A stretch of 64,000 nt of DNA, taken from the NCBI GenBank assembly GCA_021292105.1, contig CM037857.1, forward strand, positions 33,302,680 through 33,366,679, read 5' to 3'. Positions within the stretch are counted from its first letter, which is position 1. Each line of letters starts with the position of its first letter. The position numbers were made by a program, and so were the translations under genes. Below are positions 35,400 to 46,954 of this stretch, one piece after another. Source of the stretch: Anadara kagoshimensis (lineage: Eukaryota; Mollusca; Bivalvia; Arcoida; Arcidae). The notes under the pieces were generated by a model, which searched no databases, was not told the origin of the DNA, and saw only the letters and a list, made by a program, of their open reading frames with translations.

Positions 35400-36136
35400 C
35401 TGTTATACCCACTGATAAAATCGAGTTCTTAAGTCGAAAATAAGTTGTTTTATTTTTTATTTATATATTTGTGTTCCTTTTTTAAAAACAAAAGTCTTTG
35501 GAACTATCAATTTCAGCTGTAAAGTAATCCCATTTAAATGATAATAATATTCTTTATTGCCGGGCTAAGATAAGAAAATAATAAAAACTCTTCAATTACA
35601 AATATAACACCGTAACAACATTTTTTCCAGTTACAGATTTGTGTATATTTTGCGTTTAACCATATTGGCAAGCTATGGACCTACATGTCTTCAATGTGGG
35701 AACTTTACACACAACATCGTGTATCACAAACTATAATAATGCTAACATTAACATTTGTGATGTTTCTAAAATAAACTATGGGTCCCTTGTATTTTATTTT
35801 GATGGGTATACACTTATGCATTCGGTTTGAGTTGCGCATGTGAAACTGCGCATGTGGATTTTTTGCATGGCCTCATTGAGTCACCATAGTAAAAGTTAAC
35901 TTTATAAAACTTTGATTCGTGTTTTTCGTGATGCCAAGAATGACTGAAACCGTCCATGTAGCGCCACCATTGTCTTCGTTATGGCTGCTTATTTGATTGC
36001 GAATTTATCATACATGTTATGATATCTTTTATTTTGGTGATTTACAATCGTAATAATCAATATACACGTAATCACATCCACGTTTTATGTATTATGTAGC
36101 ATTTTCGCGTAATATGAAATATTGTGATTTTCACAC
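35400..36136. other. no recognisable gene
   Basis: AT-rich sequence before the palindromic array. Nothing supported. Confidence 0.5.
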
Positions 36137-36542
36137 TTGTATACATATATGTACCGATTTTTCTACACGCGGGACGTATTCGTATATGTGAAATTTACGG
36201 TTCAACAGTGCTTTATTGCACCGCAATTTTCACATATTTATACTAATACGTACGAATTTTTCACACATGTGACGTATTTGCACATGTATATGCGGAAATT
36301 ATGGTTCAACAATGCTTGCTTCCAACGCAGTTTTCAAACATTTATACGCATTCGTACGAATTTTTCACACGTGTGATGTATTCCAACAAGGATTTATTGC
36401 AACGCAATTTTCACATTTATACGAATACGTAGGAATTTTTCACACGTGTGACGTATTCCAACAAGGATTTATTGCAACGCAATTTTCACACAGTTATACG
36501 AATCCATACGAATTTTGCACACATGTGACGTATTCCACTTAA
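36137..36542. repeat. 75-bp tandem array with CACACGTGTG palindromes, left part
   Basis: Units contain ttttcacacgtgtgacgtat and caaggatttattgcaacgca. The three last units have periods of 75 and 77 bp. The array resumes at 46651 in register after a large insertion. Confidence 0.85.
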
Positions 36543-38272
36543 GAGATGACATTCTGATCATGGTATTTCAAGGGGTAATGAAAGATAGTGTGTCGCGTGC
36601 CAAATTCGATGAAGGGCGAAGCGGGGTGTTTGGTGCAAGTATTTTAGGGTTTGATGTGTTAGCGATAAGAGTCTATTTTTAAAATTTTGTATTTTTATGT
36701 TTTATAGGATTGAATATACTGGAATCTGTTAAATTGAATATACTGGAATCTGTTAAAGATCAAGCGGTGTTGTCTGGAATAACAAATGATCATCCTTTGA
36801 GTGCGTAAACAAGTAGTTTAGCACGTCATTTATTGGATTCTAGAAGTGAGAATACAGTGAAGAAATATTATTATAGTTTTAAAAAGTGGGAGCAGTTTAT
36901 TTGTGCACATAACTTTGTTTCTATTCCCGCTGCACCGATGCATGTTGCATTATATATTTCGCATTTATTGGATACATCAAACTCTTATAATGCCATTGCT
37001 TCTGCCGTATATGCAATTAAGTGGGTTCATGAAATTCATGGCAAACCGGATCCAACTGACAATAAATATGTCAAGACATTACTTGAATCTTCTAAAATGG
37101 TTAGAAAGAAAACTGTGAATAAAAAAGATCCAGTGACAGTAGAAATGCTTATTGATTTGCGTAACATTTTTGAGTGTAGTACTGACATTTTGATAGTTCG
37201 GGACTTGGCTATGATTTCGTTAGCATTTAGTGCTTTTCTTCGTTTTGATGAAATTTCTTCTCTGAAATGTTCAGACGTTTCCGTTCACGATAATTACCTG
37301 TGTTTAAAAATTAACCGCAGCAAAACAGACCAATATAGGCATGGTGATCAAGTTTTTATTAGCAAGGGAATTTCTGTAGCATGTCCTTATAATATGTTTC
37401 TTAAATAGGTATCTTTAACCGGGTTAAATTTAGAATCGGACCAGTTTTTGTTCAAACCAGTTTATCGATCAAAATCCACATGTAATTTGATTCATAAAAA
37501 CAAGCCTCTAAGTTAAACTGCAGCTAGAGACTCAATTATTAAGAGGTTAAAACTTGTCAGTAAAGGTTTGAATTTGGGTTTACATTCATTAAGATCTGGT
37601 GGGGCAGCTGCTAATTCAGATATTAATGATCGTTGTTGGAAGAGGCATGGGCGGTGGAAGACTGATTCAAGTAAAGACGGTTATATTGTGGATTCAGTTG
37701 ACAAAAGACTGCAGGTTTCACGTGTTTTAGGGTTGTAATATCCAATATTCTTATATAATATTTTCCTTTCTTTCTTTGTAAATGTTCTATAGCAGCGCAC
37801 GGCTAGTCGGCAAATGTATATTTGCGTTTTGTTTTTTTGTGTTAAAGTATGCAGAGTAGACTCTTAAATTCCCGCGGTTCGAAGTATAGTGGGAATTTGT
37901 TGTCTGCTATGTATTTGCATTAACACGGGTGTTTGTTAACTCAGGTGTGAAAAACCCGTGTTGAACACTGAGTGTTTCACTCGATGTATTATCTACTAGT
38001 AGGTCAGTTTATGGGTCGAATGTTTTTCTTTATGGACACTCATTTTTGAGTTATAGCATAATACATTGTTTAATGTTATTTTACACTGAGTATTAATTTG
38101 TCAATACTATCTTGTTTAATATTTTCTTATACCAATATTTATGTGTAATAAATGTGACCCGTTCGTGTAGCAGCGCACGGCTAGTCGGCGAAGCCCTTCA
38201 TTTTGAATTTGGCACGCGCCACACTATCTTTCATTACCCTTGAAATACCATGATCAGAAATGTCATTTCTCA
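36543..38272. mobile_element. tyrosine-recombinase element with inverted repeats of about 80 bp
   Basis: The left repeat starts gagatgacattctgatcatg. The right repeat (about 38190-38272), inverted, reads gagaaatgacatttctgatc. They match over about 80 bp, through tgaaagatagtgtg and gcgtgccaaattc. Between them lies a decayed tyrosine recombinase. A motif tagcagcgcacggctagtcg occurs twice (37790 and 38168). Recombinase-only DNA transposons (Cryptons) usually lack terminal inverted repeats, so the arrangement is unusual. Confidence 0.65.
36711..37738 (+). pseudogene. tyrosine recombinase (XerD/Crypton/DIRS-type integrase), decayed
   Basis: One frame reads from an N-terminal SAM-like region (ENTVKKYYYSFKKWEQF) through the whole catalytic domain. 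The active-site series is complete: Arg in AFLRFDEISSLKC, Lys in INRSKTDQYR, HSLR in GLHSLRSGGAA, the HGRW box in CWKRHGRWKTDSS, and a candidate nucleophile Tyr in DGYIVDS. Three in-frame stops break it: TAA at 36806, TAG at 37406, TAA at 37514. A perfect 24-bp duplication at about 36711-36757 encodes LNILESVK twice. No ATG starts the long frame. A possible acceptor (tttatag) before 36711 may mark an upstream exon. No reverse transcriptase accompanies it, which argues against an intact DIRS or Ngaro retroelement. Confidence 0.8.
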
Positions 38273-38702
38273 TATTTACAATTTTTGTTTATTTTTTTTT
38301 TGTGTTTAAATAAGTTTTGTTGATCCGATGTTCAAAACTGTTGTTTATTGACAGTTTGACTCCGCCTCCGATTTCCGAAAGGTGTCAAAGAAAAATATAA
38401 TCCGAAGTGTTTCATGCTTAATTTTTTTATTTATAGTCATATAATCTTACAACAAATTTTATATCTTGATGTTAAAATTAAAATTGCAATTTTAAAAGTA
38501 GAAAATAATGAAAGTAATATACTGTTTGTAAACAAATCCACGTGGAATGTGCTTTCTGGAACTATAGGTCGCGCACGATAACTTGGCACATCCGGGCTTA
38601 TTCATTTTTTAAATAAACATTGTAACTCGGACCCATGAAACACGCACATTGAACAACTCGCCAATGTCCATGCTGCACCTTCATACATATTTTTGTTGAA
38701 AT

Positions 38703-38719
38703 ATAAATATTTATCATAT
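38703..38719. repeat. LINE target-site duplication, left copy
   Basis: ataaatatttatcatat here equals 43419-43435, bracketing the LINE. Confidence 0.8.
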
Positions 38720-38842
38720 AAATGTGTACATAATCTATAGAATATTTATTTAATTGGGTAATATAATGTTTTTGTGTAATATACGACGATGTTAATGGTG
38801 ATTGCGATGATGAAGAATACGATTGAAATGATGTTACGATAT

Positions 38843-38879
<37 letters not shown>

Positions 38880-41800
38880 CAAATCTAATGGTGTTAATTA
38901 TTGTCATTATAATTACTGTGATTATAATCGTCGACATCACCAGACTCCTGTATCGGGATCGTTTCTTAACCAACATTTCCCTTGGCTTAAATCTGACAAT
39001 TTTGATACTTTGATAATTGTGTTAATTGTCAAGATATCCAGGAATTTAAGGTATCATTTTGACGATCAGTCAAATCTTATTACATCTATAACTTAATTTT
39101 ATTGATACTTTTATATGTAATAACATAAAAGATTGTCAAAAATTGCCAGATTTGAGTTAGGGGAAGTCTGGGTTGATGAATGATTGTGAAGATGGGACTT
39201 GCATTTTTATTATTATTATTATTATTTTTATTATTATATGGCCCTATAAAATCGTTAATCTAATATACATGTGCAGGTTAATAGTAGGTCAAATTCAGGC
39301 TGCTTGAAAACCATTTGAATGCATGAAAACAGCTGTCTTTTTTCCAAATTTATGGCTCCACTCTATTTAATTAAAGTCCCTTTAGTCCTCTTTCACTTTC
39401 TCTACACCCTTATTTTTCTTCTCTTCTGCCCTTTCTTTTTTTTCTCATTTTTGTTCTTATTATACCTCTCTAAAAATGACATAGATACACACAAAACCAA
39501 ATCTATATCCAAAGACAAATACTGCCAATGTAAGCAATTAATTAGCCACATAACACTTAAACAACATGACTGATAACCAGTTTCTGAAAATACTATCTTA
39601 TAATTGCAGAGGAATTGGTGATTTACATAAAAGAAGAGATGTTTTTAATTTTCTAAATGCTAAAGATATTAATATCTACTGTTTACAAGACGTACATTTC
39701 GGTCCAAATGATGAAAATTTTATTTCAGCCCAATGGGGTGGTAAAGTAGTATCATGTTCATACAATACTGCTGCTAGAGGAGTATGTATACTATTTAAAG
39801 ATAATTTTGAATACAAAATAAATTCACAATATAAACAGGACGATGGTAAACTCCTAGCTTTAAATATAACAGTAGAAAACCAATCATTTACATTAATAAC
39901 AATATATGGTCCAAACACTGATACCCCTTCTTTTTATAGTAAACTTAAAGAAATTGTATGTAATAAGTTTGATAACAAAATATTATAATATGCGGTGATT
40001 TTAATCTTGTTCTTAAACCAGAATTGGACACAAATAATTATAAAAACATTAATAACCCAAAAGCAAGATGTAAATTATTAGAAATAATTGATGAGACTAG
40101 TATAGTAGACCCCTTCAGATACTTGTACCCAAATTTACGGCGCAGAAAAAAACCCTTTTAAACAAGCTAGATTAGACTTCTTTTTAATAAGCAACTCTCT
40201 TATCAATAGAATTTCAAAAATAGACACTGACCCTAGCTATAGATCAGACCATTCAATGGTAATATTATCAATGAAATTAAACGAATTTTCTGTAGGCAGA
40301 GGTTTATGGAAATTTAATAACATTTTACTTGAAGATAAAAAATATCTAGAAAAAATTAAAACTACCATTTCAACAGTTAAACTCCAATATAGCGTACCAA
40401 TTTATAACTTGAAAAACATAGATACCATTGACAATAAATCAATTCAATTTACAATTTCAGATCAACTGTTCTTAGAAACCTTACTTATGGAAATTAGGGG
40501 GCAAACAATTTCTTACAGTAGTTACAGAAAAAAACAAATAAATAAAAAGGAAAAACAACTAATAGATGAAATAAATAAACTTGAAATAGATATTGATAAC
40601 ATTCAAACAAACTACGACATTATCGAAAAAAAGAAATCTGAGTTAGAAAACATAAGAAAAGAAAAACTTAAAGGTCATTTAATAAGGAAGCAAAATCTAT
40701 AGAAGGAGAAATTACTTATACTGAAGCTCTTAATACGTTAAAACATATGAAAAATAATAAAAGTCCAGGGTCTGATGGGTTTACAACAGAATTTTTTAAA
40801 TTCTTTTGGAAAGATTTAGGAGACTTTGTCGTACGTTCAATAAATTACGGGTATTAATTAGGCCAATTATCTATAACTCAAAGAGCAGGGATCATAACAT
40901 GTATACCAAAGGGGGATAAAGATAGACAATTTTTAAATAACTGCTCTAAACGTGGTATATAAAATAGCATCTGGCTGTATAGCTAATAGGTTAAAACTGG
41001 TGCTAAGTAACTTAATTTCAGAAAACCAAACCGGATTTATAAGCGGGCGATATATAGGAGAAAATATAAGATTAATATACGATATAATGGAATATACAGA
41101 ACGAAAAGATCTCCCTGGGATGTTGTTTTTGATCGATTTTCAAAAAGCATATGATAGTGTAGCCTGGCCGTTTTTATTTGAAGTTTTAAATTTCTTTAAT
41201 TTTGGGGAAAGTATAAAAAAAATGGATTAAAGTTTTCTACACAAATATCACTGCAGCAGTAATACAGAATAATTATTTATCTGATTTTTTCCAATATCAC
41301 GAGGGGTTAGACAAGGAGATCCAATTTCAAGCTATATCTTTTTACTATGTGCAGAAATATTATATATTCTAGTCGAAAATAATAAGAGTATAAAGGGAAT
41401 CACAATCGGTACCGAAGAATACAAAATATCTCAATTTGCAGATGATACCAGTTTTATTTTAGATGGATCAAAGTCTTCTCTGGAAGAAACTTTAAAAGTT
41501 CTAGATTATTTTGCAAAAATTTCTGGTCTAGATATTAACGAATCTAAATGTAAATCTGTTTGGATAGGTTGTAAAAAGTTTTGTGGGGAAACGTTTAATC
41601 ATAGGTATAAATTTGAATGTAACGCTGAATATTTTTCTTTGTTAGGTATAAATTTTTCAATAAACTTAGACGAAATAATAAATTTGAATTATGACAAAAG
41701 AATTAAGGAAATAGAATCAATCCTGAAAGTATGGTCTTCTAGGAATCTTACACCACTTGGAAGAATAACAATTATAAAACACTTGTAATATCTAAACTTA

Positions 41801-43418
41801 CTTATTTATTTTTGTCTCTCCCTAATCCCCCTGAAAAGACTATAAAGTATCTACACAGCTTATTTTTCAATTTTATATGGAATTCAAAGCCAGACAAAAT
41901 TAAACGTTCAGTAATTATTCAAAACTATTTAAACGGGGGACTGAAAATGATTGACCTTGAAAGTTTCATAAAGGCAATAAAGTTAACATGGATTCGCAGA
42001 ATAATATCACAAAAGTCTAAATTAATTAAATTAATCAAAAACATGGGATCACATCGAATAGTCTTATAACAAATACAATACCCAGTAAAGAAATCAACAA
42101 TTTTTGGCAACAAGTTTTACAAATGTTCACTGAGCTAAATGAGATAAACCGTTGTAAAACATGGTTTCAATATTTAAAATCTAGTATTTGGAATAATTCT
42201 GAGTTTACAATTGACAAGAAAATAGTATCTTCAAAACACTGGATACAACAAGGCGTTATATTTATAAGCGATCTAATGAAGAATAGTGATGAGTTTTATA
42301 CTTTTAAGGAATTACAAAAAACGCATCATTTAAAATCTAATTTTTTAGAATATTTAGGAGTAATAAATAAAGTAAAATCAAATTCAAGAAAATTTCAAAA
42401 GCAAAATAATAAACTAATACGACCATTTATTCCACATGTCTTTGAAATTATCAAAAAATCAGAATAAGGTAGCAAAGATATGTATAGTGTATTTTTCAAA
42501 TCTAAAAGATGTAAAACAGAAGAATTAAAATGGACAAGTGAATTTTTATTTGACGAAAAAGAATGGAATAATACTAATTGTCTCCCTTTTTATACAACAA
42601 AAAACACGTATTTACAATGGTTTCAATACAGAATAAACAATAAATTACTCGCCACAAACAATTATTTGAAAAAGTTACAAATAAGATTAGATGACAAATG
42701 TACCTTCTGTAAAATATTTTGTGAAACAACTACTCATTTATTCTTGGAATGCCAAATTGTAAACGATTTTTGGATGAAATTAACAAAATTAATAAAAGCA
42801 AAATGTCAAATAGACCTATACATCAATGGAAAAGAAGCTATATTTGGAATTTTGAATTTTAACAAGGAAACAAAACCTATAAATTTTTTATATATTTTAA
42901 TTAGAAATTATATTTTTAGAACGAAAGTTAAAGGAAAAACACTCAATGTTCAAGAATTTATTTCATACTATCAAGCTCATTTTATCACCCAGAACCATAT
43001 AGCAATTGAAACAAATGAAATCGAGGAGTTTGAACAATTTTGGAGACCTTTTGGACAGCTGTTCTAGTTTGTTTTTTGTTTTTTTTACATCACCCCTGTC
43101 CTCTGTCAGCATCAATTATGTCACGTGCTACTTTTGAATTTTTATAAAATAATACATGTACACTCAAATGTGCTACTTTTGAATGCATTGCTTTATAAAA
43201 AAGTCAGAGGTAGCAATGACAATTATACTACAATTATTACAAAAAAGTTTAATATTAAATTTCATATTAGAATAAATATTATTCGTTTATATTTGTATTA
43301 TTTATTTCTGCATTATTGGCTATGTTGATATATCTATTGTTTTTGTATTTTGTGTTAAATAATAATATTGATTGTGATTGTTCTATGTCAATAAAAATAT
43401 ACATTACAAAAAAAAAAA
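38720..43418 (+). mobile_element. L1/Tx1-like LINE insertion, about 4.7 kb, with target duplication and poly-A tail
   Basis: The 17-bp duplication at 38703 and 43419 flanks it. The 3' end has AATAAA at 43390 and a poly-A tail of about 13 bases. The 5' 850 bp are non-coding and contain an ATG microsatellite (about 38841-38880). The coding part occupies 39566-43067. Confidence 0.8.
39566..43067 (+). pseudogene. LINE ORF2: endonuclease, reverse transcriptase, zinc knuckle (broken)
   Basis: Domains in order: apurinic-type endonuclease starting ILSYNCRGIGDLHKRR, with CLQDVHF and, after a frameshift near 39987, ICGDFNL and later YRSDHSMV; a Lys/Glu-rich linker; RT start KNNKSPGSDGFTTEFFKFFW (about 40750); NQTGFISGRYIGENIRLIYD; LFLIDFQKAYDSV; GVRQGDPISSYIF; catalytic FADDTSFI (41434); LTPLGRITIIK; and the Cys-rich CTFCKIFCETTTHLFLEC (about 42700). 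At least seven frameshifts or stops, and an apparent deletion near 40700 between linker and RT, prevent function. The whole frame order is collinear, so this is one element and not several. Confidence 0.88.
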
Positions 43419-44639
43419 ATAAATATTTATCATATTCCACTTATCTTGGACATTTTCATTTATGTTCTTTATTTGAAACTTTTTAAATATTCACATGAAA
43501 TTATTTCATTTCTGCATAATTTTTGTAAAGTTCCACATAACTGTGGAACGAATTGTCTGAAAATATAACAAGGTATTTGTCCTTAACACCTTTAATTTGA
43601 TAGGATAGGTTACTGTCGTCCTTGGCTCAGTGGTATGTAACATATCTTACAGTTAGTGGACAGCTATATAATTTTGTCACAAGTGAGTTCGAACAATACC
43701 GGGTCCATACATATATATTTTTTAATTTTATCTAATTTTGTTTTTAATTTTTATTATAAAAACTTTTCAATTAAAAAGTAAAAGAAATAAATGAATCTAT
43801 ACTAATTATTTAAATGTGCTATCAGGCTAATAATTAATAATTTCTATCTTGTAAATGTATGAACAACCTAAATTTTAAAATTCTTGTGGAAATTATTTGT
43901 ACCAGAACTACATAACATTTAAAATTAGCACAGGGCAAAATTTTAACGTCTCGTTTCATACAGAAATCAAAATATTAGCATTATTTGGGACTAATCACTA
44001 TTATTAATCCGTACTTCACCGCCGCGTCATACGAAAAAATCAAACTGTAAACCTATATTAATTTGGAAAAGGATGCCAACATCAATAAATTTTATACTGT
44101 GTTTATTCATTTATTTATTGTTTTTTTAATTAATTTATTTTATTTATTCATATCTGGGAATAGACAGTTAATATTGTTGTCATGTGCATAATTTTAAATT
44201 TAATATTTTTCTCTGTTAAAATTCAAAATGCTCCACATGACGCTGTGCGAAATATAAAAATACAATTCCTCCTTACAAGTGAAATATTTTATGTCCAACA
44301 ACACAACTCATATTAATGCATTCATTTATAATTTTTATTAATAGATTCAAAATTAAAGTGAATCAAATGTACCAGTTTCCAATTTGTGATACAAGAGATT
44401 ACAGCAGGTGTTTGTTCTAATTAATAATATAATACAATAGGATATGAATTCCAACATATCATGGCGTTGGGTGGATCTGAGAGTTAAAAGGGACGAGATG
44501 TTAATTATTAAGTTAATTGGACCATTAATTGGAACATGCGAACGAGTTGAATGGTCACGCCCTCGTAAAAATGTGAGAATATAGTATAATAGGTATAAGG
44601 CGAAAACGAGGCAACACGTGTGATTTTCATAACCAAGAG

Positions 44640-46077
44640 ATGTCTGAAAATAAAAAGATTGTATTAAATTCACAGGCAAAACAAATTGCCATCAATATTT
44701 GTTGTAAAACATTGCTTTGATGAGGCAAAACAAAAATGTCTCATAAATCCCATCAGCTGTCCCTTGGAGAGAGCAAGTGCAATGACGGGTGTGCCGAGGA
44801 GAACATTATCAATATTAAAATCGTTCGGAATAGAAACCAAACAGGCTGATAGAAAACAGAGATCAGATAAATTTTTTATTGATGATTTTGATATCTGCGT
44901 AATTAGAAGAACAATAATTAATATGTATTTAAATAAACGCGTTCTTCCAACTATAAATGCTATTCATTCGGAAATACTAATTAACAAAATTGACTTTAAG
45001 GGGAGTAAAACAATTCTCAGAAAATTGCTTAAAGAAATGGGGTTTAACTGGAAAAAATGCAGCACAAATAGAAAAATCCTTATGGAAAAACCAGATATCG
45101 TATCAAAAAGATAAAATTACCTTCGCGAAATTAAAAAACTTAGAGAAACTGGACACAACATTATTTATATGGATGAAACGTATATAAACTCTTCACACAC
45201 TGTACCCAAGTGTTGGCAGCTGGATGGGAACGGTTTAAGTGTTCCAATCGGAGCAGGTGACCGTCAGATTGTTGTTGATGCTGGTTCAAAAAAGGGTTTT
45301 GTTCCTAATGCAAGCCTTATATATAAAGCCAAGTCATCAACAGGTGATTATCACCATGAAATGAATGTTGAGAATTTCACTAAATGGCTTCGCGAAAAAT
45401 TAATTCCAAACCTTGAACCAAATTCCGTCTTGGTAGTCGATAATGCATCTTATCATAACGTCCAAGAAGACAAAAAAACCAACAACATCGTGGAAGAAAA
45501 AAGACATTCAGGAATGGCTCACAAAACACAACATTAAATTTACAGAAGACATGGTTCGCGCACAGTTACTTACAATATGCAAACAACAAATTATTCCACC
45601 TTCCTACAGAATTGATTATATATTAAGAGAACATGGACATAAAATTTTAAGATTACCACCTTATCATGCAGACTTAAATCCTATAGATTAATTTGGGCTG
45701 ATCTAAAATCATATGTTGCTTCACAAAATTTAAAATTTAAACTTTCGGACGTGCAACAACTTGCAGAAAAACAATTGAAAGACATATCGACAGAAAAATG
45801 GAAAAGGTGTGTTGAACACGTAAAGAAAATAGAATCCGATTACTGGAAAAATGACATCGCAGTCGATGAAGAAATAGAGAAATTTGTAATAAACTTGGAC
45901 GATACCGATTCCAGCGACGAAGACACAGACACAGCAACAGAAGAAGAAGAGGATGAGGAAGAAGAAACATCTACAGTGACGGCCGACGAAGAATCAACCA
46001 TTTCAGAAGAAGATACGACTGATACAGCTGACGAAATTTTTACTGTTACCAACTTGCATGGAGCTGCACAATTATAA
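44640..46077 (+). pseudogene. IS630/Tc1-mariner superfamily DDE transposase, DD82E/Sailor-like, broken
   Basis: The likely original start is the ATG at 44640 (MSENKKIVLNSQAKQIAIN). A frameshift near 44712 leads to the helix-turn-helix region (ASAMTGVPRRTLSILKSFG), then a stop at 45112. The DDE core follows: first Asp in IIYMDETYINSSH (45172), second Asp in VLVVDNASYHN (45439), a one-base slip in an A run near 45472, and third acidic residue in HADLNPID (45686), then a slip and WADLKSYVAS. The C-tail is strongly acidic (Asp/Glu). Spacing between second and third acidic residues is 81 or 82 depending on how the slip is resolved; that matches the long-spaced DD82E Sailor group better than Tc1 or mariner. 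It lies near the 3' end of the 38565-46546 transposon. Confidence 0.8.
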
Positions 46078-46546
46078 ATTCCAGACACAAAATAAAAACA
46101 AAAACAGAATAAGACTAAGTACATAAGATTAATAAATAAATAGTTTTGAATTAAAATTTTTCGCAAAGCCATTCAGTAACTTGTTTTAAATATATTCAGC
46201 ATACATTTTATGGTGAAGAATTTATTATTTGATACAGCAAATAATAAGAAATTATTATTATTTTCTATTTTGACTTTTTATTAAATAAATATAGAGTCAA
46301 AATAGCACACGACAATAATATTGTTATATTGACGATATTATTATTAATGACATTATTGTTATTAAAATTACTATTATTAATGGGCTTAATCAAACTTTTT
46401 TGTTAAAAAAAAATGTATTATAGCAGGATAGAACTCTCAACACTTGTCCCGTTATACACTATGGGCCAAAACATAACATTTATCGAACGAGCAGCAATGT
46501 TTATTTACAAACTGCCCGGATGTGCCAAGTTATCGTGCGCGACCTA

Positions 46547-46654
46547 TACTACGCATCAAAGGTCATGACCCCTATTGTCTTTCAACGGGAATTGAAATAC
46601 ATTTGCTTCTGCATGTTTCATCGAAGACGGGTACAGTCATATTGTAAATATTAA
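46547..46654. other. tail of the composite insertion
   Basis: About 100 bp between the IS630-like element and the resumption of the 75-bp array. TTAA at 46651-46654 mirrors TTAA at 36539-36542. Confidence 0.5.
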
Positions 46655-46835
46655 GGATTTAATGCAACGCAGTTTTCACACATTTATACGAGTCCATACG
46701 AATTTTGCACACGTGTGACGTATTCCACTAAGGATTTATTGCAACGCAGTTTTCACAAATTTATACAAATTCGTACATTTTTATCACACGTGTTACTTAT
46801 TCGTATATGTGAAAATTATGGTTAAACAATGCTTT
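46651..46835. repeat. 75-bp tandem array with CACACGTGTG palindromes, right part
   Basis: Resumes with aaggatttaatgcaacgcag, exactly where the left part (36137-36542) stopped. About two units. Confidence 0.82.
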
Positions 46836-46954
46836 ATTTTAAAAAAAGTACTGGTTAATCATAATAAATTATGTATAAATGTATTTAGCTTTAAAATATT
46901 TCTTAAATGAAGCTTTCTTAGTTAAATTTAAAGTTTGAATACAGTTTTTACAAT

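Larger units (their letters stand above)
38565..46546 (+). mobile_element. IS630/Tc1-like DNA transposon with perfect 33-bp ends, interrupted by a LINE
   Basis: Both ends begin TAGGTCGCGCACGATAACTT and match exactly for 33 bp in inverted orientation (38565-38597, 46514-46546). TA dinucleotides at 38563-38564 and 46547-46548 are the target duplication. A weaker match (aaataaacattg) follows inside both ends. A decayed DDE transposase lies at 44640-46077. Without the LINE the element is about 3.27 kb. Sequence 43436-44639 is non-coding element DNA. Confidence 0.85.

Noticed and set aside
43611-43700. tRNA gene-like sequence (ggctcagtggtatg and gagttcgaacaa)
   Set aside because: A-box and B-box likeness only; the acceptor and anticodon stems do not pair and it lies inside a transposon, so at most a tRNA-derived remnant.
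44353-44679. 108-residue minus-strand frame
   Set aside because: No motif, and it overlaps the promoter or leader of the transposase within the IS630-like element; probably chance.
45737-46172. Ser/Val-rich minus-strand frames
   Set aside because: Shadow of the acidic Asp/Glu C-tail of the DDE transposase on the other strand.
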